Origin: Epiperipatus broadwayi
Taxonomy: Eukaryota > Onychophora > Udeonychophora > Euonychophora > Peripatidae
Assembly: GCA_028023455.1 (NCBI GenBank)
Contig: JAQFVV010000020.1
Location: 11,446,385-11,510,384, forward strand
Direction: 5' to 3'
DNA: 64,000 nt
Under the pieces are notes generated by a model, which was given only the letters and a program-made list of their open reading frames with translations, was not told the DNA's origin and did no database searches. Positions 1 to 11,871 of the stretch are shown in pieces (position 1 is the stretch's first letter; each line of letters begins with the position of its first letter). The position numbers and the translations under genes are program-made.

Positions 1-142
1 GATTGCTAATTACTAAAGCTACGATCTTTATTGCTGTAAAAATTCTAAGTTTAGCTAAACGTCTTTGCACTTCAAATATAGATTTAGATATAAGAATAGA
101 ATTAATTATGTTTATAGTTATTAACTATTGTTATTAATATAT

Positions 143-618
143 AGGGTATATGAGCACATATTTTCACATGACCCACCACTCTCCACACTATCTCATAACA
201 CTGATACACTTGAACACATACTAAACCAGCAATCATCAGTTGGTCCAGATTGCCATCTCTACACATATATGCCATAAGTGCTCAGATATATATTAAGATA
301 GCCAAACCTTATACTGTAATGAACAGGCTTCAATCTACTCCACACTCCAACTCTTCAACCGTCCATCCAATTGAAAGTAGATTGAAGCCTGTGCATTACA
401 GTATGAGGTTTGGCTATCTTAATATATATCTGAGCACTTATGGCATGTATGTGTAGAGATGGTAATCTGGATCAACTGATGATTGCTGATTTAGCATGAA
501 ATACGTATATTGGTGATTATTTATCTTTTCAACATATATGTGTTCAAGTGTATCAGTGTTATGAGATAGTGTGGAGAGTGGTGGGTCATGTGAAAGTCTG
601 TGCTCATATATCCAATAT
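143..618. repeat. HHR-1 foldback (inverted dimer)
   Basis: Two copies of the same repeat lie head to head. The left arm (about 143-340, minus) and right arm (about 377-618, plus) are near-perfect reverse complements, for example GGCTTCAATCTAC at 328-340 against GTAGATTGAAGCC at 377-389, with a short spacer between. The same family recurs at 11.1, 31.2, 38.4, 53.8, 59.2 and 60.4-62.2 kb. The left arm has lost the GAAA and helix III part of its hammerhead (it jumps from CACATA to CTAAACC near 221), while the right arm keeps the full core. Short reading frames across it are incidental. Confidence 0.85.
463..519 (+). ncRNA. Hammerhead ribozyme motif, type I (HHR-1)
   Basis: CTGATGA at 476-482 and GAAA at 498-501 flank a stem-loop (TTGCTGATTTAGCAT). 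Helix III is the palindrome TACGTA, followed by UA, with predicted cleavage after A509. Stem I pairs ATCAA (471-475) with TTGGT (510-514), then a UGG bulge, then TAATC (463-467) with GATTA (515-519). The first stem-II pair is U·U rather than the usual G-C, and the mid-stem C has changed to A, so activity may be low. Confidence 0.65.
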
Positions 619-619
619 A

Positions 620-1160
620 TATTACATATATAGACACAGGTATATAATAAGCCTGTGTGTTTCAGTTATAACTATTGTTATTATAAAATACACTTAAATA
701 TATGTAAATAAATTGATTATTCAAACTACACTCATGCACGTAAATAAATAAATTATCCATATTTTTCAATGCATAGAGAAAACAACAATCATTTTTCCAC
801 TACAAAATAGTTCATCCTTGAATATGCATTTCATTAGCTACCCTGGAAATTAAAATCAGTTTATCCCCTCTCCTCTTATATCAATGTGAAGATTTTTAAT
901 ATTTAAGTTAGTGCTTAATTCTATTCAAGAGAAAGGAAAAAAACCTCATTATTGCATATTATAATTCGATTTTATCCCATGCACTTTGTTGTTTCTGTGT
1001 TATTTTTTAAAATTTATATTAATTAATTTTTTAAAAATTTTATATATTGCCAATACTTTGAATTTTTTAAGTTTAGGTCATTTTCAGGCTGTTTATATAT
1101 ATATAATATTAGATGTTACAAACCAATATCTATCAATTATATGAATACCTCTTCTTAAAA
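620..1160. other. AT-rich, no recognisable feature
   Basis: Very AT-rich unique-looking sequence. I see no coding signal, RNA gene or repeat match to the rest of the window. Confidence 0.6.
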
Positions 1161-1162
1161 CA

Positions 1163-1300
1163 GGCAAAACCCTCCATATAGTAGTGCCACTCAGTGCAAG
1201 CCAGAGTAATCAATGGATGCCAGAAGGCTTGTGCATAAAATCCCCATCTAGTGCCTACTCATCCAATGATCATGTGATGTTTATTGGCTTAATACCTCTT
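1163..1300 (-). repeat. HHR-2 repeat, partial
   Basis: On the minus strand this matches the part of HHR-2 downstream of the ribozyme (ATTGGATGAGTAGGC, then the segment ending in GGCACTACT and GCC). Homology stops near 1273, inside the 3' strand of ribozyme stem I, and joins directly to a piece of the unit's distal part (GATCATGTGATG). The ribozyme core is absent. Confidence 0.7.
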
Positions 1301-1584
1301 CAGAATTATTCATCAATTATTTGATGTTTATGTTGCTTGAAGGCATTTTCATTTTTATAAGGATGGAATCCATCCATTTTATTATTTGTCTTTTTGTTTT
1401 TTACTATCCAAATATTTATAATCAATATGTATATATAATCAAATGGTTAATTGCTTGAAAGTTCACAATAAATTCAAGTATCAAAAAAATGAGAAAAATT
1501 TGAGCCAAATTTCCTGGATTAGAAGCAGAGTGCATTACACTACATAGAGTATTTCTAATCAATTATATCATTTCATAGTCATCA

Positions 1585-2275
1585 ACATATTCAGCCATTA
1601 TCAATCCACAGCAGGATGAAGATTCCTCCAAATTTAATCCAATTTCTATCTTCCCTCTTCCACATCATGCCAGAAAACTTGCCTATTTTATCCATTCATC
1701 TCATGTATGGTCTCTGTAGGTTGTTTATAATTTAATGGGATCTAACTTAAGATATTATGTTTCCATCTGTATTAATAATTTGTAATTCATCATTATCAAT
1801 CTATATTTTTTTCTTTTGAGAAAATCCATTGAACATTTAGACTTTTTAGCATTTATATGTTGCAATATTTCCTGATGCTCCGAAGCACTATTTGCAAAAA
1901 CAATTACATTATCTGCAAAATCTAGATGACTTAAATAATCTCCATTTAATTTTTATCACTTAGTTCTCTATTTTAATTTACAAAATACTTTTTGTAAAAC
2001 TGCTGTAAAAAGTTTTGGAAATATACGACCTATTCTGGGTTTATATCTTGATGATCCAACACTAATTAAAGTGTTGTAGAAAAGCTTATAGAATTAAATA
2101 CCTTTCTATAATCCATAAATCCAAAATATAATGACAATATATAATTATTGGTCTTTTCTATAACTTCTCTCAATATATGGATGTGATCCACTATACTAAA
2201 ATCGCATTAAAAATATGTTTGTTCTTTGATTGGTTAAAATCCAAAATTTTTTCTAAACCAATTAAAACAATTTCA
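1585..2275 (-). pseudogene. RTE-type LINE relic (RT and C-terminus)
   Basis: The minus strand matches the RTE copies at 57.4-58.3 and 62.3-63.5 kb at the nucleotide level. Conserved blocks include the YKYLGQI-equivalent segment, the region coding KTKVMFN, and the RT segment around LDFADDV, here with the TCTGCAAAATCTAGATGA signature near 1913-1930. It also covers the upstream HHIQ..ERTN region near 2160-2200. It is littered with stops, frameshifts and small deletions, and the central part between about 1690 and 1760 is rearranged. It is an old, dead copy, and no reading frame longer than a few tens of codons remains. The 3' end, near 1590, carries no clear tail. Confidence 0.75.
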
Positions 2276-2279
2276 GACT

Positions 2280-3415
2280 AGTCATTTATCTAAAACATAA
2301 AAATTTACATCTAATCTAATTAAATAATAACTTATTTAATTCCTTGCAGTAAATGAAATTATTCAAAATGTTTGCCAGAATTACAGTTTAAAAGTACTGT
2401 ACTTATTACTTTTCCAACCTGTTTTTATTGTCCAAATTTCACATCCCTAGAGAGTTTAGTAAATACCATGCTTTGAACAATTATGATATTTATTTTTAAA
2501 GTTATGTCTTTTATCGAAAATTATATATTTATTTATAAGTTTGTACATAAAATGCTTTTTTAATCTTTATTTATGTCTTTACATCCAAAAATGTTATATA
2601 TATATTTACACATACACAATGATTTGTGACACAGCATTATTTAATATACCTTTTATATTGTTCTTTCTATATTGTTCTTTCTATATTACACAATAGATGG
2701 CACTAGAATAAAAGGGAAGAAAAATCACATTATACTTTTACTTTTGGACTTATAATGTGCTTAATATTTACAGAAACATCATTAAAACCTATTTTAAAAC
2801 AATTCTGAAGAAGAGGTAATACAGAATTATAGAATACACAAACAATAGCTATAAAAATGTACAAGTATTTAGACTATGTATATATTACAATAATTGAATT
2901 CATTAGAAATATTACTACAAGTATATATAATATTAAAATTAAATTGCACTAATTTATATGTAATATTTTGCAGTGATTAAATCAAATGCCATCTATGTTA
3001 GATTGAATTAAACAACGTATATTGTTATTATTTAACGGGAAAATACAAGAAAATCTATTTTAGATTCATTTTTTTCTGTGTTAATTAAATTTAATATAAA
3101 TAATGAACTTAAAAAATATTATATATGTGTGTGTATTAAAAAAAACACGGGATAATTAGATATTTTTTAAAGAGTTGAACTATAGAATTATATAAAATTA
3201 AGAGTTTTAGTTAAGATAAACAAATAATACATAATCAAAAAATATATTTATGGGAATAAAAAATATGCATAGTTTACAGTAAGTTATAAAAGAAATAAAA
3301 ATTTTACAAAAAATTATTGATTAAATTTTATATAATTTATACATAGTGAAGTAATTTATGTTTAAACGTTAAATTATAAAATAATATTCTTGGTTTCATT
3401 TTACAATTTGTGAGC
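2280..3415. other. AT-rich, no recognisable feature
   Basis: Low-complexity AT-rich DNA with a short exact duplication (TTGTTCTTTCTATA twice near 2658-2686). No gene or repeat family is recognised. Confidence 0.55.
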
Positions 3416-3417
3416 TC

Positions 3418-3830
3418 TTGGCTTCTATTTTTAGATCTAGTGTCTGAAGCTATCCTAGCGCCTCACTGAGGAGTGTCAAAGCATGAAACCATTGGTCTGA
3501 GGCTAAGGAGTGGTTTTCAAGATAGAGATTTTTAAATGCTTTGTTTAGCTGGCATTTATCAATAAAGCTTGTTAGAGCAAATTAGCAGAGCTCTTTATTT
3601 TTTATTTACAAAAATTGAGTCATGTGATATATGACTGTTTTTTGTTGACTATTTATAGACTTTGCTTTAACGTCTTAAGCAATGTTATATTGCTAAGACA
3701 ATTATTATATGGTTTGGCTGAAGATCTCTCAGCCCATGTAGCTAATTAAGTTAGATAGCCAGGTTTGAAGACATTTAGATATCAAAAAATTGTAGGTTCT
3801 TGGTTTTCACATATCTAAGTAGTATCACAA
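3418..3830 (+). repeat. HHR-3 repeat
   Basis: About 410 bp, related to both arms of the foldback at 35886-36645 and to fragments at 56.6 kb. Shared blocks are TTTAGATCTAGTGTCTGAA, CCTCACTGAGGAGTG, GTCATGTGATATATGACTG and GGTTTGGCTGAAGATCTCT. The hammerhead motif lies near the 5' end. Confidence 0.8.
3453..3509 (+). ncRNA. Hammerhead ribozyme motif, type I (HHR-3), intact core
   Basis: CTGAGGA (3466-3472; the N7 position tolerates G), stem II GTG/CAT around TCAAAG (3473-3484) and GAAA (3485-3488). Helix III is CC/GG around ATT. The cleavage triplet is GUC, with the cut after C3497. Stem I pairs GCCTCA (3460-3465) with TGAGGC (3498-3503), then an AGC/TA internal loop, then TCCT (3453-3456) with AGGA (3506-3509). 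The internal loop matches that of HHR-2, which supports a real tertiary-contact hammerhead. Confidence 0.75.
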
Positions 3831-3834
3831 TACT

Positions 3835-4400
3835 TGAAGGTAGACAAGAATAATTTATATTCTTTTTAGTCACCTTTTTTATGTCAAAATCAGGCTTAGA
3901 TTTTTTATTCCAAAATTCATCCATAATAAATAAAAGCAATCACTCAACATAGTTATTAAATGTGTGTGGTTATTATTAGTTGGAGAAACATATTAATCTG
4001 AATTAGAAAATCTAATAATTGTTGATATGCTAACTGTAGAATCAAAAGTATAGTTATAATATAATCTTCGTCCTGAGTAAAGTAAAAGAGTACATACAAT
4101 AAGCACTGAATCTATAGTTTACCTTGTTTTTGATCTGGTTATGTTCTGACTATGTATGATTATATACATAAGGAAAGTTTTAGCATCTATAAAATGACTA
4201 ACATTACATACATCCTACACACACACACACACAAAGGGAGATGCTTAATTTAAGTTCATTATAAAATAGTGATCATTTTCACTATTATGAATAGCAACTA
4301 CTCACAAATGAGTACTGCCATTCTAAATACAAGATATAAAAATAACCAAGAGATGAGTTTTACAATAATTAAACAATCAATAAAATGCTAATACATACAT
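3835..4400. other. No gene; short (CA)n tract
   Basis: AT-rich sequence with a (CA)n microsatellite at about 4215-4234. Nothing else is recognised. Confidence 0.55.
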
Positions 4401-4404
4401 GTAT

Positions 4405-4955
4405 ATAATGTACTGATCAGACATTTAGTAAAATGAAAATATACACAGAAAAGGTAGTTTTATAAAATAATATTTAGCTTTAATAAGAGAACCAATCTCT
4501 TCATACATTAGTGCCACCAAGTGTAAGCCTTCATAATCAATGGATGCAGAAAGATTTGTGCATAAAATCTCTATCTACTGCCTACGCATACAACATTCTC
4601 AAATTAGTTTCTAGCTTGTGGCTTTCATCAGTGAGAAACCTTGGATTTTATGCACAAACCTTTCTACATCCATTGATTATGAAGACTTGCACTTCGTTAC
4701 ACTACTGTAGGAAGAGTTTTGTGTTCATGTACAGCATGTGTAAGCATATGAAATGGTGATCATGTAGTATTTAGCTTTATTACTGCCATATATTTTAACT
4801 ATAGACTTAACTAAACTTACACCTTCCATAGTCTTTTGTAATTCAACTAAGACTACATTTAAAATGTATGGCAGTAATAAAGCCAAGTATTAAAGTAAAC
4901 TACCTTTTCTGCTTGTATTTTTATTTTACCAAATGGTCATTCATTTAGTTGATAT
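4405..4955. repeat. Large imperfect palindrome containing an HHR-2 hairpin
   Basis: The outer arms pair CAGAAAAGGTAGTTT (about 4446-4460) with AAACTACCTTTTCTG (about 4896-4910), and the similarity extends outward into the flanks. Inside are two further hairpins. One has HHR-2 arms (about 4503-4569 against 4643-4712). The other pairs AGCTTTATTACTGCCAT near 4773 with ATGGCAGTAATAAAGCC near 4868. This is a branched foldback, not a simple terminal-inverted-repeat transposon. Confidence 0.75.
4591..4646 (-). ncRNA. Hammerhead ribozyme motif, type I (HHR-2), intact core
   Basis: Read on the minus strand: CTGATGA (complement of 4625-4631), stem II AGC/GCT around CACAA, GAAA (4608-4611) and helix III CTAA with triplet AUU. 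Inner stem I is TTCTCA with TGAGAA, six perfect pairs. Relative to the consensus HHR-2 (TCCTCA/TGGGGA) one C-G pair is replaced by U-A and one U·G by U-A, so pairing is preserved although both strands changed. Confidence 0.65.
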
Positions 4956-4959
4956 TTTG

Positions 4960-6475
4960 TGATGCTGCTGCTTTACTTCTGCAACAAACATTTCTTAATT
5001 TGAAAGATTTCAATGCCTCATTTAATTGTCTTTCCTTTTAACCATGTCTTCCCAATGAAAACAAACAAAATCACACTTTAGTATCTTTTAGATCATTTTT
5101 ATACATATAGATAGGGTCTGACTTTTATTATGAAAATATTGCTCACTTTCACCATAAAATTCTGACCTAAGTATGCATATGCAGGTAAGTAGATATAATA
5201 TATTGGAACGATTAACTTTTTCTTAAAGTATTGGCTATATATTAATGCAATACTCTTTAATCCATCATACAGAAGAAAATAAGTCTGCTTTAGCTTCCCA
5301 AATTATTATATGAATAGTAGATTAGATAATAATATTTACTGGGATGAACATCAAAACAGCAAAGATATCCAATAGACTCATTTGAATCGGTTTATAATTT
5401 AAAATTCCCAAGGCGTAAATTCTAAACATTTTAATAACCTTGTATAGAAACGAGCAAATATTAAATATGTTAATATCAACTTACACAATGATGAATAATC
5501 TATAATAAAGGGAGATGAAATTCCTTTTAAAGTGATAGCTACATATTAATGCAATGTCATCTAGTATCAAAGTAATCTACCTTGCAGATTAAAAATTAAT
5601 CCATTTTCATCTAATAGCGGATATTCCAAATTTGTTACATATTATTTGGCACTGAATAATTTGATATATATATTAAATTCTCTGCTCATAGACAAATTGG
5701 GTAATTTGTGATGATGAAATATTACGATCAAATGATAAAATTTAATCATCATTGCAGGTATTTAACCATATATCAATTTAGCTCAATTTTCTGGTTATAT
5801 CATAAACTTTAATAATTTCTCTTCCATTATTAAAGTATAATTTTGATTCTTAAATAAATTGTATAAATGTATCGATCAGTATAGTATGTTTTCTTCAAAC
5901 TTTTCCAATTCAACTTTACTTTTTTTTTTTAATTATTTTTTTACAAGAAAAATCAATAATTTATGCAAATAAACACGTTTATAAAAGTAAAAACAAAAGC
6001 CATTAAATAACCACTGCATGACCGAGATCTTTCCAAACCTCCCTTCCTAGCGAAAACAGTGGATAATAGATATATAATTGGGGTAAAATTTTACAAAGAA
6101 TAAATTAAAGTAAGCACAGACTGATAACAATACAATTATTGCAACAAAGGCTCATCGTGTTACTATTTTAGTAATTTCATAAGTAATGATTAAAAGAATC
6201 GGTTTTGTGCACTGCGATCAAAATTATCGACTGATTGGTGCTGTGCCCTTACAAAGTGATAACTTCTTATTTGGAACTATAATTAGACAAATAAATAAAT
6301 AAAAAAATCACTTGTCTGACACCTAAACAGAAAAAAAAATCTACATCTACTCGTGAAATACAACAGTTTAAAAAGCTTTTAAAACTAAATTACCCTTGAT
6401 TATCTAAATATTAGGTAAAGCCTAACATTCTATTTAACAATTAAGGATTTTAAGCTTTTAAATTCGAAGGGTTTT
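4960..6475. other. AT-rich, no recognisable feature
   Basis: Unique-looking AT-rich DNA with poly-T and poly-A runs. I see no coding, RNA or repeat signal. Confidence 0.55.
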
Positions 6476-6477
6476 TC

Positions 6478-6727
6478 ATCTAGTATTGTTTACACTTTTT
6501 CTTAATTTGTTTTTCTAATAGCGTACATTGTTTTTTTCTTATATCTCAAAAAATCTTTATAAAGACTATAAAAAACAACTATCTATTTAAAAAGTCTTCT
6601 ATTCAATCTAGTATTGTTTATACTTTTTCTTAATTTGTTTTTCTAATATCGTACGTTGTTTTTTCTTATATCTCAAAAATCTTTATATAGACTATAAAAA
6701 ATAACTCTATTTAAAAAATCTTCTATA
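6478..6727. repeat. Tandem duplication, about 122-125 bp, two copies
   Basis: Two adjacent copies start with ATCTAGTATTGTTTA (near 6479 and 6605) and end with TCTTCTAT. They differ by a few substitutions and indels. Confidence 0.85.
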
Positions 6728-6909
6728 GGACAAAGGCCTTTCCAAATGTTCTCTAAAAAAAATACATATGTTTAGAAAATGTAAAGCAGCATGTAAATAG
6801 CTCACTTCAGGCAAAATATTTTCAACAGCCTTTCAAAAAAAGAACTATGAAATATAAGATAATACTTTTTTTTTGTAATTGATTTTTCCGTTCTTATATC
6901 ATAGCAACC

Positions 6910-7575
6910 TAAATGGGTTGTATTCATGTATTTACAATACAAAAAACTATTAATTTTTTATTATCCATAACAAGAATATACCCACATTTAGAAGTCACTC
7001 TTAAAATAACACCTATAGACAAACCTCCATACACAAAATATCTGCATACAACCTTAGAACCTATTAAATCATTATTTAACCCAAACATAACTTTCTCACA
7101 AGACAAATAGTGCTAGTGCTACTGGAATATATATGTACTTCTACACACCTGTAGATTTAAGTGTTGGACACTCAAGCTTAATTTTTTTGATTTTTTACTC
7201 AAAATGAACATGTATTTATTAGCATTATATTTCATGAGATATAAGAGAAACATACTTAACATTGACACTATATATGAGTTGTGCCACATATCAGAAGAGA
7301 ATCAAAAATATATATTCTTTGAGTGTAGTAGCCTACAATACACTTAATCTTATATTACAAATTAAGTTCAATTATAGAGTCTTTTCCAAATGCCTGCTTC
7401 ATAGAAATAAATACATTTATACTATATGCATTATGGTACGCTTTGTGCACTTATCTTGACAATACTAATGCAAGAAATTTTAATACATTTAAAAACAAAT
7501 TAGAGACAATAAAACAGAGATAAAAAAATCACCCCATTAGATATTTTTGCAGCCACTTGTCCACCAGTGCTCTAA
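6910..7575 (+). pseudogene. I/Jockey-like LINE ORF2 C-terminus, fragment
   Basis: In shifting frames this matches the C-terminal third of ORF2 in the LINEs at 19.8-22.8 and 25.4-28.6 kb. Visible matches are IQKTINFLLSITRIYPHLE (compare IQKTLNLISSITKLFPHIA), LNFFDFLLKMN (compare PKFFDFLVKLN), a C-terminal zinc finger with ELCH and FFEC, and FKNKLETIKQR near 7490. Several stops and frameshifts break it, for example after 7110. It is 5'-truncated and lacks endonuclease and RT core. It abuts an oppositely oriented relic of a related LINE at 7755-10190. Confidence 0.7.
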
Positions 7576-7754
7576 TCTCTGGTGAGATATATACTCCTGT
7601 TTCCTTTTTTATTGTAAATGTTTTTACATTTCAAAAAGAGACTTTATTTATAGCATATTGTACAAAATTAAGAATACAAAAGAGAGTGACTTCTGATGGT
7701 TACATGTATTATATATTGAGGGTTGAGATAAGTATGGAAAGTTCATAATTAGTT

Positions 7755-10190
7755 ATAATGTAAGCCGGCATAAAGAAATCTGAATTAAGTGATGGTATTT
7801 CTGCTCCATCTCCAATTGACCCCATTTCTGTTCTGCCAATTGGTTGGTACAAGTTCTTTCATCAATTTGTCTGGCTTTCTTGATGTATTTTATCAGGAGA
7901 TCCTCTGTTCCCTTCTCGAACAATACTTTGCATTGTATTGTCCAGATCACATAGTTGATGTAGGTGGCAAGCTGTATGTTGGCAAAAAGCTCTTGGTTAA
8001 AGTCCTGGGAAGCCTTACACTAGCAAGGTTGGGAATGGCCAACCTTCCCAGAAACAGGCCCCAAAGCATGACCATGACTCACAATGGAGTAAGATGTGTT
8101 CCATTGTCTCTTCCTGCTTGCTACACATCAGGCATAAGGTCTTTATATTAAAGCCTCATTGATGGAACAGGAAAGACCCTGTGTGGAGGGCCTTGAGGTT
8201 GACCTTAAGCAGGATGTCTTCATACTTGGGCTAGGGTCTGAGGAATCTTATCCACTTAACAAGTCTCAAAATTGACACAGAGCAGGATGGGGGAGTTTAT
8301 TTTCTTCCCAAACATCAGTTGGTATGTGATCCAGTAAGTGAACCTTGATGCAAACAGTGAACTGGAGGCCTTAATGTTTGTCAGGATGGTGGTTATCTGT
8401 TATGGAAACCAGAAGCTTCTGCATCTGGGTAAGGAGTCTATGTTGGAAAAGGCCATTCAATATCAGCCTGTGTATTCAAAAGCCTTACTAGACATTGTGT
8501 TTTTTTTGAACTTGGAAAACCCTAATGGCATATAGGGCCAATCCATTCAAGGGTTTTGTCTTTTGCAGTATGTTTAGGCTGATGACAGGGGCCTCATTCT
8601 CCAACATAGTCTTCCACAAAGAGTCTGAATCTTTTGACAAAGATGTTGGTTGGGGCAAAGTCAGCCAGATAATAAAGTATTTTAGGGAGTATGAGTGAAT
8701 TAATCAGAGTGACCTTGCCCAATAGGGAGAGGTATATCTTCGAAAATGTGGTGATTGCATTTTCTATTTTGGAAAAAAGCATGTTTTCCATGATTCTCCT
8801 CATAGCTGAAGGGAAGAAGCAAGATGGAATCCATGGAAGCTGTGATGAGTTGCTTTGAATCTGCCTGGGATTTGCTTCCCTGTCAAGATGGACCAGCAGT
8901 GCTGATGTTGTAGGTATTGCCAGGCCCTCTTGATAGCCGGTACTCTTCAAGGGCATTCTGCACTGTTTTATATTTTGTTTTAAGGTGAAGTATGTAAGAG
9001 ATGTTCTGTACCTTGAAAGGCATGTCATGCAGGTCTTTTGCAATCCCATCAAGCTCTGCCATCAGTCAGATGGGCCCTTTTGTCTTAAGTGTACACTGAT
9101 TAATTAGGTAGATTAATGAGTTGACAAAGGCCAACCATGCCTCCATTGGGAGAAGAGACAGTATATCAAGCCAGTGAAAGGCAATGTAGGCCTTGGAGAC
9201 CAGTAGGGTGGTGATATTCAGCCTCATAAGTATTGTAATTGTGTGAGAAAGATGAATCATTGGGACTGTGATATGCTTGGGCTTGAGCCTTATTTCCAAT
9301 GCTAAATGATCAGAGAAGGCGTTGGGCCAGAAGTGGACTTCAACAGATCCTGATAGTGAAGGGGAAAATACCAGGTCTATTAGTGATTTATATGCCTTAT
9401 ATAAAATGAAAATGCACCCTCAGGTAAGAGGCCTCCTCAATTTATCATAGGCAGATTAAGAAGTTTGAGGTATTTGGATCTGAAAGAAATTATATGAGAG
9501 GTTGAAGTCACCAATGATTACAGTGGGAGGTGGGCTGGTCCTGAGAGTTGCATTGATGGAATGGATTATTCCAATTATGATCTCAGGGTTTCTTGGTAGG
9601 TAAAGTTTAATCAGGTTGATCAACCATCCCTGAAATTGGATGATCACTATGAGACAATGAGAGTCAATGTATAAGATTTTAAAGAAGGTTATTGGAGATT
9701 GAGCCATGCCTACTGATGCAACAGTGGGTAATGACAGTGGAAAAATTCAAACTTTTCTATTAGTTGAATAACATATGGATTAGACCGAAGGTGGAAATCC
9801 ACACTGGAGGTACAACTTCATTTCCGATAAGTACAGAACAACCAGGGACTGCCTCTGGAACCAGTGTGACAGAGCAAAAGCCCTGTCCCAAGAGTTCAGG
9901 CCTTTTACATTAACAAAAAAGATTTTTAACATAGTTGGCTGAGGAGTGAATCAATAGTTTCTGGGGTATCCACTGGAACCAGAGCCTTGGGAGGAACTGA
10001 AGCAGTCTGGGAGCAATCTTCAGACGGGTCCCCAAGAGTGATGAGTCAGAGTTGGAATCAGGACAGCCACCATTAACAACACTAGTAGAAGAGGAGGAAG
10101 GGAAATATTTTCTTCTCTGGCAACAGGAACTGGGGATTTTTAGGACAGGAGTCTCATCAATTGCAGCAGGGTTACCATGGATGGGGGTCT
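7755..10190 (-). pseudogene. I/Jockey-like LINE relic with the RT core deleted
   Basis: Read from 10190 downward. First comes an ORF1 C-terminal remnant rich in Ser and Pro codons. ORF2 starts near 9930 with MLKIFFVNVKGLNSW, then the APE endonuclease segment with VIIGDFNLSY (9456-9707). Next are the LSDHLALEIRL motif and linker (9066-9320), then AELDGIAKDL. The RT thumb region follows (8594-8850, SLLGKVTLINSLILPKILYY), then a zinc finger LCLMCSKQEETMEHILLHC (about 8100-8160) and a C-terminal tail to about 7755. The palm motifs A-C are missing: the sequence jumps from the endonuclease-RT linker to the thumb near 8850. Frameshifts and stops occur throughout. The best relatives are the two LINEs at 18-29 kb, but this copy belongs to a third, more GC-rich subfamily. 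Confidence 0.75.
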
Positions 10191-10199
10191 AGTATAATT

Positions 10200-11050
10200 C
10201 ACTATTATTGTGATATTCTTTGATTACTTTTGTATTAATTTTTTTTGTTAAACTGACATATCTATGGATATATTTATTTCTTGAATAAAGTTCCTTCTAA
10301 AAGTAAGAATTGATAGATAGCCATTTGCTGGCTTTGACTACCTGGAAAAAAATTTAAACCTATTTAGGATTTAGAAATAAAAAAATCAAGCATTATCTAA
10401 TTTATATTTGAAACCAAATTATGGGTATGGAAATGGATATGTTATCAATTAGCTTTCAAGATTTTTTGACTTGCTATATATAATAAAAAATTACCAAGCA
10501 TTGTAAGTATTAAATTAAATGATATTGTATTAAATTAAATGATATTGAATCTTAAATGCACTATCTATCACATTTTTTATTTTATTTAATGCATAGAAAA
10601 TATGGCAGATAGCATGATAAAAATTTAATACAGCTTCAATTCATATATGTATATGATCATTTTTAATGGTATATTCTATACTATTTTTCCAATTAATTTT
10701 ATGTTTATTTTTATTATTACTTAATATTGTTTCACTGTATAACACTCAAAAAATATGATTTGTATGGTAATATATTATTTGTTGTTGGTAAATGGTGATG
10801 AAGTAATCTCTCCCCTAATTTTTTTTGTACATGAGGATTAAAAATTTTCTATATATAAATTAAGTCTTTGTTAAGTGACTTCTGTTATAATATAAAAAAA
10901 AAGCATTTGAAACTGTCTGTTTAGTATTTGAAATAACTTTGTAGTAGAATAAAAAAGTTTTTTGAGATAATTCTACCCAAAGAAAAAATACAATTTCAAT
11001 CTATGTACGAGGGAATATTTGACATAGAGTTTCTACATTACAACACTCAT
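10200..11050. other. AT-rich, no gene
   Basis: AT-rich sequence with a small perfect duplication (TATTAAATTAAATGATATTG twice near 10508-10547). No other feature is recognised. Confidence 0.55.
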
Positions 11051-11054
11051 TATG

Positions 11055-11450
11055 TCCTGTATGTGAGGGTCAGATTGACTTTAGGTCAACATGGGTTTGA
11101 TGAGAATCTCGGCCTCAGGGTGGCCTTTGAGCATTCCATCATCAGATTTTCAATTGGATAGATGGTTGAAAAGTTGGAATGTGGAGTGGAGATTGGCTAT
11201 CTTAATATATATCTGAGCACTTATTGCATATATGTGTAGAGATGATAATCTGGGCCAACTGATGATTACTTCTTTAGCATGAAATACATATATTGGTGAT
11301 TGTTTATCTTTTCAACATATATGTGTTCAAGTGTATTAGTGTTATGAGATAGAGTGGAGAATGGTGGGTCATGTGAAAGTCTGTGTGCATATACCCTATA
11401 TATTACATATATTGATACAGGTATATACTAAGCCTGCATTTCAGTTATGT
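11055..11450 (+). repeat. HHR-1 repeat, single copy
   Basis: Single plus-strand copy beginning near GGGTCAGATTGACTTTAGG and ending near AGCCTGCATTTCAGTTAT. The hammerhead keeps CTGATGA (11259-11265) and GAAA (11281-11284), with helix III TACATA and stem I GCCAA/TTGGT. Stem II is damaged (TACT against AGCA). Confidence 0.8.
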
Positions 11451-11871
11451 GGTGATTGTATAGAAAATAATTAAATCTCACAATATGAGAAAATAGAAGC
11501 CTTTAAAATCATAGTTGTTATTAATAAATAATCAAATGATTTGTTGCTGTGCAGTTCATATAACATTTGAGCATTGGAAAGTGGTAGCTATGGGCCTATA
11601 GGTCTCAATTCTGTCACTGCACTAAATCATATAACCCTGCTGTTAATAAATGTCATACAAAAACATAAATGAACATTGTCAGAAAATCTTCAACAATTAA
11701 TCTTTTCAGATGTAGAATAAATAGATTTTCTCAATTTGCAAAAACAAAATACTGTCATCATTGTGCATACTAATACCGGTATAGAAATTTATGGTGGAGC
11801 AACTTTGGTGGACTTTTAAAGAATTATTGTAGCAAAAGTTTTTTTTAAAAATTGATAGCATATTAAACCAC

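Noticed and set aside
8575-8590. GCTGATGACAGG as another hammerhead core
   Set aside because: No GAAA or stem-II hairpin follows; it lies in LINE coding sequence.
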